DNA from: Clostridiales bacterium
GTDB lineage: Bacteria > Bacillota > Clostridia > Lachnospirales > Lachnospiraceae
Assembly: GCA_019420405.1 (NCBI GenBank)
Contig: JAHZHF010000062.1
Span: 1-11,661, forward strand
Reading direction: 5' to 3'
DNA length: 11,661 nt
Positions 5,932-11,661 of this stretch are shown here, piece after piece (the stretch's first letter is position 1; every line of letters starts with the position of its first letter). Position numbers and translations under genes: made by a program. The notes beneath the pieces were generated by a model. The model saw nothing but the letters and a program-made list of their open reading frames with translations. It did no database searches and had not been told where the DNA came from.

Positions 5932-7698
5932 TTACCGTTCCTCCTTTACATATGCGTCAGCGACCTGTGCGCTCAACTGTTCATCTACCTTCTTATATTC
6001 TTCATCCAGCGCGTCTTCCTGCACATATCTGAATCGGCCGACCAGCTCCCTTACCGGCATGGAGATCAGCTTCTGCAGGGACGCTCCCTGGGACAGTGCC
6101 TCCGAAGCCCTGTCGTAAAATGCATTTACAAGGCGCATCATCATGTGCTGTTTCTTAAGCGAAGTATACGTGTCGATCTCATGGAACGAGTTCTGGTGGA
6201 GGAAATCCTCTCTGATGGATCTTGCAGCCTCCATTTTCAGACGGTCTCCCGGGGAAAGCGCATCCATCCCGACCATCTTTACGATCTCTTCCAGCTCCGC
6301 CTCTTCCTGGAGAAGCGTCATCATCTTCTGGCGGCCCTCCATCCAGTCAGGAGCCACGTTTCCATTGAACCATTTCTCCATATCATCCAGATACAGAGAG
6401 TAGCTGTTCAGCCAGTTGATCGCCGGGAAATGTCTCTTATATGCGAGCTCAGAATCCAGTCCCCAGAATACTTTCACAATACGAAGTGTCGCCTGGGATA
6501 CGGGCTCTGACGTATCACCACCCGGCGGGGATACCGCACCGATTACGGAGAGCGCTCCCTCCCGGCCTTCTTTTCCCAGCGAGACCACGTGTCCCGCACG
6601 TTCATAAAACTGTGCCAGACGGCTTCCCAGATATGCCGGGTAGCCTTCCTCACCGGGCATCTCCTCAAGACGTCCGGACATCTCTCTTAACGCCTCAGCC
6701 CAGCGGGATGTGGAGTCAGCCATCAGCGCCACAGAATATCCCATGTCCCGGAAATATTCCGCAATGGTGATGCCTGTATAAATGGACGCCTCACGGGCAG
6801 CCACAGGCATATCCGAAGTATTGGCGATCAGAACGGTTCTCTGCATCAGCGGATGCCCTGTCTTCGGGTCTTTCAGCTCAGGGAACTCGTTTAATACATC
6901 CGTCATCTCATTTCCACGCTCGCCGCATCCGATGTAGACGACGATATCCGCTTCCGCCCATTTCGCAAGCTGGTGCTGGATCACGGTCTTGCCGCTTCCG
7001 AAGGGTCCGGGCACAGCCGCCACACCGCCTTTCGCGATGGGGAAGAACGTATCGATAACACGCTGTCCTGTCACAAGAGGCATCTCCGGCGGAAGTTTCT
7101 TCCGATACGGACGGCCGCGGCGGACCGGCCATTTCTGCATCAGTGTCAGCTCTCTGTCGCCGTCTTCGGTCTCAACCACAGCGACCACATCCTCCACTGT
7201 AAATTCTCCGGCTCTGATTTCTTTAATTTTTCCTTTTACTCCATATGGCACCATGATCTTCTGCTGCACCAGAACTGTCTCCTGGACCGTTCCGATCACG
7301 TCGCCTGCTTCCACCTCGTCTCCCTCTTTTGCTGTGGGGACGAACTCCCATTTCAGGTCACGCTTTAAAGATGGCACTTCCACACCGCGCTTTAAGTTAT
7401 TTCCCGAGATCTTCATGATATCGTCGAGAGGTCTCTGGATACCGTCATAGATACTTGTGATCAGTCCGGGGCCAAGCTCAACGGACATGGGTACCTCCAT
7501 GGACTCCACCGGCTCTCCCGGCCCTAAGCCTGACGTCTCCTCATAGACCTGAATCGACGCTTCATCTCCGTGCATCTCAATGATCTCGCCGATGAGGCGC
7601 TGATTTGACACACGGACCACGTCAAACATATTTGCGTCTCGCATACCCTCTGCGATGACAAGAGGGCCTGCAACTTTCTTAATCACTCCTGTGCTCAT
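5932..7698 (-). CDS. ntpA: V-type ATP synthase subunit A (catalytic)
   Basis: This is the catalytic subunit, binding and hydrolysing (or making) ATP at the A/B interface. At 588 residues it has the family length, including the bulge region (about 110-190) that sets V/A-type A apart from F-type beta. Visible sites are Walker A GPFGSGKT (231-238), the catalytic glutamate in GCGERGNEM (E260), the Walker B aspartate in SVALMADSTSRW (D328) and the PPGGDTSEPVS block (391-401). The C-terminal helical domain that contacts the rotor follows. The ATG overlaps the F stop as ATGA, and GGAGGAG at 7706-7712 is seven bases upstream. All catalytic residues are present, so the enzyme should be active. Confidence 0.98.
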   Translation of the reverse strand: MSTGVIKKVAGPLVIAEGMRDANMFDVVRVSNQRLIGEIIEMHGDEASIQVYEETSGLGPGEPVESMEVPMSVELGPGLITSIYDGIQRPLDDIMKISGNNLKRGVEVPSLKRDLKWEFVPTAKEGDEVEAGDVIGTVQETVLVQQKIMVPYGVKGKIKEIRAGEFTVEDVVAVVETEDGDRELTLMQKWPVRRGRPYRKKLPPEMPLVTGQRVIDTFFPIAKGGVAAVPGPFGSGKTVIQHQLAKWAEADIVVYIGCGERGNEMTDVLNEFPELKDPKTGHPLMQRTVLIANTSDMPVAAREASIYTGITIAEYFRDMGYSVALMADSTSRWAEALREMSGRLEEMPGEEGYPAYLGSRLAQFYERAGHVVSLGKEGREGALSVIGAVSPPGGDTSEPVSQATLRIVKVFWGLDSELAYKRHFPAINWLNSYSLYLDDMEKWFNGNVAPDWMEGRQKMMTLLQEEAELEEIVKMVGMDALSPGDRLKMEAARSIREDFLHQNSFHEIDTYTSLKKQHMMMRLVNAFYDRASEALSQGASLQKLISMPVRELVGRFRYVQEDALDEEYKKVDEQLSAQVADAYVKEER

Positions 7699-8021
7699 TC
7701 GCCTACTCCTCCAAACAGAATATCTGACCCGACCGCCTGCTCCACGGTCTTCTTCACACCTTCCACGCCGGCGCCGGTATTGCCGGACACGCCCGGGATC
7801 TGAATGACCGCCGGAAGCGTTCTCTCATAATACTGGTCAAGCCCGCTTCCCAGCTCTGCCGCAGCCTTCTCTGTGATGTAGATAATGCCATAATCATCTT
7901 CCGCAAGGCTTTTCAGCTTTTCTCGTGTCTCCTCCCGGTTCTTCACAGGGCAGATGCTTAAGCCAAGAGCTGCAAATCCGTAGATACTGTCGTAGTCCCC
8001 TACCACTGCAATCTTATACAT
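7695..8021 (-). CDS. ntpG: V-type ATP synthase subunit F (central stalk)
   Basis: Subunit F is a small Rossmann-like protein that binds shaft subunit D and tunes ATPase activity; one copy is present per enzyme. In E. hirae the homologue is called NtpG, elsewhere AtpF/NtpF, so the symbol depends on the scheme used. At 108 residues it has the family size. The conserved start YKIAVVGDYDSIYGFAALGL (2-21) and the later PAVIQIPGVSGNTGAG block are both present. Its ATG overlaps the last eight bases of the C gene, and the nearest purine-rich site, AAGGGAG (8026-8032), is only four bases away, so it probably depends on ribosomes finishing C. Confidence 0.95.
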   Translation of the reverse strand: MYKIAVVGDYDSIYGFAALGLSICPVKNREETREKLKSLAEDDYGIIYITEKAAAELGSGLDQYYERTLPAVIQIPGVSGNTGAGVEGVKKTVEQAVGSDILFGGVGE

Positions 8022-8985
8022 ACATCTCCCTTATCCTTTCCCGGATCTCATCATCCGGAAAGCCGTTCTGCTTCCCGGTCAGAATGATCCGCACCGTCTT
8101 AATCTCATTTTCCCGTGCGAGCAGATATCCAAGCAGCGGCCCTACGGAAAATATCTCATATTTCTGTGCTTTCAATTCCTCTGTCATACGGTTGTCACAC
8201 CAGCGTTCAAATGCGGACGGAGACTCTTTGAGCGCCTCCGCGCCGCCTGCATAGGACGTCTCCTCCAGATATCGGGCGATCTCATCCACCCCTGCGAGCG
8301 CTGCCTGGATCAGCCGGTCCACGCTGACGCCCCTGCACTTGGCCATGGCGCTACGCATGAAATCCGCGCTCTTTCCCGTTTTCTGGGAGCGCACTGCGAT
8401 TTTAATATCCGCGATGGCCACCGTGGTGTCCGCATAGTTTTCAATCATCGGCTCTTTTGACTTCTGCCCCGCCTCGCGGATCGCCTCAAGCGCCGCTCTG
8501 TCCACAATGATGTCGCAGAGCTGGCCGTCCCCGGTGTGAAGAAGTGTCTCAAAAGCTTCCTCCGCCGCCTGTTTCATATGCTCCGGCAGCCTTGAAAACT
8601 CCCTGTTTTCTATGATCTGCATCATTTCCTCTCCGGAGATGGCACAGTCGTCATAAAAAATATTCAGCTCCCTGTTTTCCGTGCACACCGCTTTAATAGC
8701 GGCTTTCAGGTTGTGGTACAGCTTCGGGTAAGAGAGCACGTCGAAAACACTCATATCCGGAGCAGTTTCCCGGATCACTTTCCATGCCTTCTCCTCCTCG
8801 CACTTTAATACCGCGTCCATATCCATATCGGCCGATGCGTCGCCCCAGCCTTTTTCTCTTACGAACTGCAGCCCCTGTTCCGCCGTTTTACACGCCATAA
8901 GCTGTTCAATCACCATATCAGAAAACAGAGATACTTCCAGCGCACGGATGCGCGCAACCGCATACGTATATTTTGTCTTACTCAA
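8014..8985 (-). CDS. ntpC: V-type ATP synthase subunit C (socket between shaft and rotor ring)
   Basis: Subunit C (the archaeal C / eukaryotic d family) is a funnel-shaped helical protein that sits on the K ring and receives the D/F shaft; one copy is present per enzyme. The product has 323 residues, normal for the family. It carries the conserved N-terminal YTYAVARIRALE (6-17) and the C-terminal block from YLLAREN (287 on) through RIILTGKQNG to the end. The start is TTG, supported by AAGGAGG at 7-base spacing; the next in-frame ATG (residue 22) would remove the conserved ARIRALE motif. It lies 24 bases after E and overlaps F by eight bases. Confidence 0.95.
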   Translation of the reverse strand: MSKTKYTYAVARIRALEVSLFSDMVIEQLMACKTAEQGLQFVREKGWGDASADMDMDAVLKCEEEKAWKVIRETAPDMSVFDVLSYPKLYHNLKAAIKAVCTENRELNIFYDDCAISGEEMMQIIENREFSRLPEHMKQAAEEAFETLLHTGDGQLCDIIVDRAALEAIREAGQKSKEPMIENYADTTVAIADIKIAVRSQKTGKSADFMRSAMAKCRGVSVDRLIQAALAGVDEIARYLEETSYAGGAEALKESPSAFERWCDNRMTEELKAQKYEIFSVGPLLGYLLARENEIKTVRIILTGKQNGFPDDEIRERIREMYV

Positions 8986-8992
8986 GATAAAC

Positions 8993-8999
8993 CCTCCTT
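8993..8999 (-). promoter_or_regulatory. Ribosome binding site for the TTG start of subunit C
   Basis: AAGGAGG on the minus strand with seven bases before the TTG at 8985. It decides the start because no in-frame ATG exists before residue 22, beyond the conserved N-terminal motif. Confidence 0.8.
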
Positions 9000-9009
9000 G
9001 CGGTTATGA

Positions 9010-9603
9010 TCATCCGAACAGAAGCCTGTTCACCTGGTCTGACAGCTCCTCCCTCTTCGAGGCAAAGACTGCCTTTATCGTACAGTTTTCTTCGATTCCG
9101 CCGTACACGAGGATAAATCCGCCGTCCATCTCTCCCGCTTCCGGAGAAAGAGTGAGGCTTCCGCCCTTCTGTGCGGCAATCGTTTTTATCTTTCCGGTAA
9201 ATCCATCCGGCATCCTTTCGAGGTCCCTCTTCGAAAAACGAATCTCTCCTTCCTCCGGGAGCGCATATTTTTCGAGCATTCCCCCGAGCATCTCAAAATA
9301 CTTCTCCGTATCCAGACCTGTCACAGTCTCGTAGGCCTGATCAAGCACCCGGCCGATCACGTCCTGCTTTGCCGCCAGATATGCCTGCTTTCTCTTCATA
9401 TCCAGCGAGGCTTCAGCCCGCCTGGCATAATCAGCTTTCCCGCTTTCTGCCCGCGCCAGAATCTCCGCTGCTTCCGCTTCCGCCTTTTCCCTGGCTTCTC
9501 TCACCACAGTTTCAGCGTCAGCTTTTGCTTTCCCGATGATCTCCTGTGCAGACTGGTCCGCTTCCTGAAGTATCCGGGCTTTCATTTTATCCAGTCCACT
9601 CAT
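9010..9603 (-). CDS. ntpE: V-type ATP synthase subunit E (peripheral stalk)
   Basis: Subunit E pairs with the small G/H subunit to make the peripheral stalks that stop the A3B3 head from turning. The product has 197 residues. The N-terminal half (about 1-95) is a long Ala/Glu/Lys-rich coiled coil rich in AREKAEAEA-type sequence, and the C-terminal half is the globular head-binding domain, including GGFILVYGGIEENCTIKA and a final NRLLFG. The coiled-coil part is low in complexity, so identification rests on the C-terminal part and on position between K and C, the standard order. The ATG at 9603 has AAAGGAGA (9613-9620) upstream. Its G/H partner is not in this window. Confidence 0.93.
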   Translation of the reverse strand: MSGLDKMKARILQEADQSAQEIIGKAKADAETVVREAREKAEAEAAEILARAESGKADYARRAEASLDMKRKQAYLAAKQDVIGRVLDQAYETVTGLDTEKYFEMLGGMLEKYALPEEGEIRFSKRDLERMPDGFTGKIKTIAAQKGGSLTLSPEAGEMDGGFILVYGGIEENCTIKAVFASKREELSDQVNRLLFG

Positions 9604-9627
9604 GTTCTACGCTCTCCTTTGCTTCTT

Positions 9628-10113
9628 TTATACCGGAATTCCCTGAACTGCAAGGAAGGATACCAGAAGGGCAAGGATTGCGTAAGTCTCAACCATAGCC
9701 GGGAACAGCATCGCCTTACCGAACTGGTCCGGTTTCTTTGCTACAATGCCAATCGCTGCCACAGCCGTTTTCCCCTGATAAATCGCAGAGATCAGTCCCA
9801 CGATAGCGATCGGGAGACACGCCGCAAAGATCAGCAGTCCCGTGGTCAGAGAGATATCTGCCGGCTGTCCTCCAAGGATTCCTATGTTGGACAGGGTAAC
9901 AAATCCTACCAACAGTCCGTACAGCCCCTGTGTACCCGGAAGAAGCTGGATGACAAGCACCTTGGCGAACTTGCTCGGATCCTCAGTCACCACGCCTGAT
10001 GCCGCCTGTCCGGCGATACCTACACCGATCGCTGAACCGATTCCTGCAAACAGCACTGCGAACGCCGCTCCCAGAAGTGCTAAAACAATTCCCATTTCTC
10101 CTGCAATATTCAT
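9628..10113 (-). CDS. ntpK: V-type ATP synthase subunit K (rotor ring, Na+-binding)
   Basis: The proteolipid forms the membrane rotor ring; each protomer is a double hairpin of four membrane helices. The product has 161 residues with four hydrophobic segments (about 7-32, 53-80, 89-112, 135-157). The first hairpin has LPGTQGLYG (58-66) with no carboxylate; the second has VETYAIL (141-147) with the ion-carrying glutamate E142. L58, T61, Q62, Q113 and E142 line up with the five Na+ ligands known in E. hirae NtpK (L61, T64, Q65, Q110, E139), so sodium is the likely coupling ion. The ATG overlaps the stop of I (ATGA), with AAGGAGG at 10124-10130. Confidence 0.96.
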   Translation of the reverse strand: MNIAGEMGIVLALLGAAFAVLFAGIGSAIGVGIAGQAASGVVTEDPSKFAKVLVIQLLPGTQGLYGLLVGFVTLSNIGILGGQPADISLTTGLLIFAACLPIAIVGLISAIYQGKTAVAAIGIVAKKPDQFGKAMLFPAMVETYAILALLVSFLAVQGIPV

Positions 10114-11661
10114 GATATCGTTTCCTCCTTAATATCTGTATATTTTGTATTTTCTTTAAAAGGATTGAACGGCGTTCCGCCGCCATCATAAAATTTCCCG
10201 AAAAACTCTACGAACTGCAGACGGTTCGTATGCACATATGCGCCCAGCAGGTTGATCGCAAGATTCACCGAATGGCCGATCACAAAGATCACTGCAAATG
10301 CAAGCGCTCCGGCCACATTGCTCGGCACCATGCTTCCCATCTGGTTGATAACCGACGCGATTACTCCCGTTGCCAGCCCCAGAGCCAGCAGACGCGAGTA
10401 GGAGAGCACGTCACTTAACCATCCTGTGATATTGTAGAGGTCATATGCCCCCAAAGCCAGCCGCAGCGCCGGATTCTTCTTGTCCCTGCCGGACATGAGC
10501 AGGATACCGGCAGCGCCCACCGCCGCCAGCCCTATAGCCAGCGTGTTCAGCCACCCCGGGAACACGATGTGCATCTGCGCAATGGATGCGAATATATCGC
10601 TCGGCAGAAGCATCAGGATCAGCCCTGTCAAAAGCATATACCACAGCACAACGTCACAGATAAAGTCCATAACCTTCCCGTCCTTTAAGCACAGATAGCC
10701 TTTGATCCCGAGACCTGTAAAGAGGTGTATCACTCCGAAGAGGAGCGAGAACACCAGGAGCTTCATCGGATCGTCTAACGGCGCAAACCAGAGCGCCGGA
10801 ACCGTAATCTTTGTCCCGAAGAACTTCTCCGATACAATATCCACGACATTCCCGAAATATCCGCCAAAGAGGATGCCCCACACCAGGGTGGACAGCCCGC
10901 AGTAGAAAAACAGCTTCAGCGACTTTCTCATCCCCAACGACATCCGCGGGAACTTATGCACCAGTATGCCGCATACGACGGCAACAATTGCGCCGTAGGC
11001 CGCATCGGAAAGCATCATACCGAAGAAGAACACGTAGAAAAACGACATGATCGTCGTCGGATCAAGCTCGCCTTTCGCGGGGAGTCCGTAAGACTCAACC
11101 ACGCCTTCCATATTCGCGGAAAACGGATTATTTTTCAGGATCACCGGAGCTTCCTCGTCCTCTCTGAGATCCTCAACGTCCACCATACAGTCATACTTTT
11201 CTGACAGTTCGCCTGCCACACGCTCCGCTTCACACTGGGGAATATACCCGCTGATGAGAAACGTCCGGTTAGACTGCGGAAGCTGTCCTAAAACACTATA
11301 CTTGTCCGCACGGATACGATAATAGTCCGAAAGGATTTTCAGATTATCACGCTCCCTTGAGAGCTCCTCAATCCGCTTCTCAACCGCTGCGATCTTCTCA
11401 CGGCACGTTTCCACTTCCTTTAAAAGCGCATCCTTCTCCTCCGTCGGCGTCCTGCTCCACGTCTGAGATGGTCTGGCAAATCCTGCGCTTCTCAATGCTT
11501 CCTCGATCGCTGCCGCCTCTTCTTTCAAACAGATCACTGCAAGATAGACCGTGCTCTGCTCTGCTGAAACAATGTGGATATCCGCACTTTCCGTATCCGG
11601 CGCCCTCTGAGCGAGCACCTCATAGGCTGACTCTACAGTCGTCCCTCCCGGCATCGTCCCG
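10110..11661 (-). CDS. ntpI: V-type ATP synthase subunit I (membrane stator), 5' end beyond window
   Basis: Subunit I (the a-subunit homologue) holds the stator half of the ion channel and anchors the peripheral stalks. The frame is open to the window edge, so about 516 residues are seen of the usual 640-670; the true start is outside and the ATG at 11654 is probably internal. Counting from that ATG, residues 1-195 are cytosolic with a coiled coil (about 75-110), and about seven to eight membrane helices follow. The conserved arginines sit in SDVLSYSRLLALGL (R421) and HTNRLQFVEFF (R478); two such arginines are needed for ion transfer in the E. hirae homologue. The C-terminal GGGTPFNPF signature is present. 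The stop overlaps the K start (ATGA). Confidence 0.96.
   Translation of the reverse strand, partial: GTMPGGTTVESAYEVLAQRAPDTESADIHIVSAEQSTVYLAVICLKEEAAAIEEALRSAGFARPSQTWSRTPTEEKDALLKEVETCREKIAAVEKRIEELSRERDNLKILSDYYRIRADKYSVLGQLPQSNRTFLISGYIPQCEAERVAGELSEKYDCMVDVEDLREDEEAPVILKNNPFSANMEGVVESYGLPAKGELDPTTIMSFFYVFFFGMMLSDAAYGAIVAVVCGILVHKFPRMSLGMRKSLKLFFYCGLSTLVWGILFGGYFGNVVDIVSEKFFGTKITVPALWFAPLDDPMKLLVFSLLFGVIHLFTGLGIKGYLCLKDGKVMDFICDVVLWYMLLTGLILMLLPSDIFASIAQMHIVFPGWLNTLAIGLAAVGAAGILLMSGRDKKNPALRLALGAYDLYNITGWLSDVLSYSRLLALGLATGVIASVINQMGSMVPSNVAGALAFAVIFVIGHSVNLAINLLGAYVHTNRLQFVEFFGKFYDGGGTPFNPFKENTKYTDIKEETIS

Noticed and set aside
4993..6510. A 505-codon open frame on the plus strand opposite A and B
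   Set aside because: It lies fully antisense to two strongly conserved ATPase genes, has no recognisable domain, and its residue composition (rich in His, Arg, Leu and Ser) is typical of reading a GC-rich gene backwards.
11652..11654. ATG at 11654 as the true start of subunit I
   Set aside because: The frame stays open to the window edge, no ribosome site can be seen before it, and the protein would lack about 130 N-terminal residues of the family.

Overview
The window is bacterial and most likely comes from an anaerobic, moderately GC-rich gut Firmicute of the Lachnospiraceae/Clostridia type. That placement is inferred from a full V-type (V/A-type) ATPase operon in the Enterococcus-like order, strong AAGGAGG ribosome binding sites with several TTG starts, and the style of the proteins; no rRNA or other taxonomic marker is present. 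Every protein-coding gene reads on the minus strand, so transcription runs from high to low coordinates.

Right and centre (about 11661 down to 3696): a tightly packed operon for a membrane rotary ATPase, in transcription order I (5' end cut by the window edge), K, E, C, F, A, B, D. I/K and F/A overlap by ATGA, C/F overlap by 8 bases, A/B abut as TAA-ATG, and K-E and E-C are each separated by 24 bases. I and K form the membrane ion channel and rotor ring, A and B the A3B3 catalytic head, D and F the central shaft, C the socket joining shaft to ring, and E one half of the peripheral stalk. The partner stalk subunit (G/H) is not in the window and would be expected upstream of I. The K protein has every ligand of the sodium site known from Enterococcus hirae NtpK, so the enzyme is predicted to move Na+. 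The only sizeable gap in the operon, between B and D, is filled by three near-identical 61-bp GC-rich tandem units that can fold into hairpins; the last codons and the stop of the B gene lie inside the first of them to be transcribed.

Left-centre (3695 to 297): after a 135-base spacer with a perfect 12-bp inverted repeat and a plausible extended -10 promoter comes one large gene. Its product of about 1075 residues fuses an EndoQ-like PHP endonuclease with a Zn-ribbon to a complete UvrD/PcrA-type SF1 helicase. Two short sliding-clamp-like motifs end the two modules. It reads as a single-chain nuclease-helicase for DNA repair, probably of deaminated or abasic DNA.

Left edge (1 to 296): no gene is seen. 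Nearly all of it is one very long imperfect inverted repeat (13-226). When folded as RNA, its non-Watson-Crick pairs are G-U wobbles on the plus strand and would be A-C mismatches on the minus strand, which suggests an undescribed structured RNA or a mobile hairpin element. Together with the endonuclease-helicase fusion this is the least ordinary part of the window; the ATPase operon itself is conventional apart from its 61-bp repeat array and its TTG starts.
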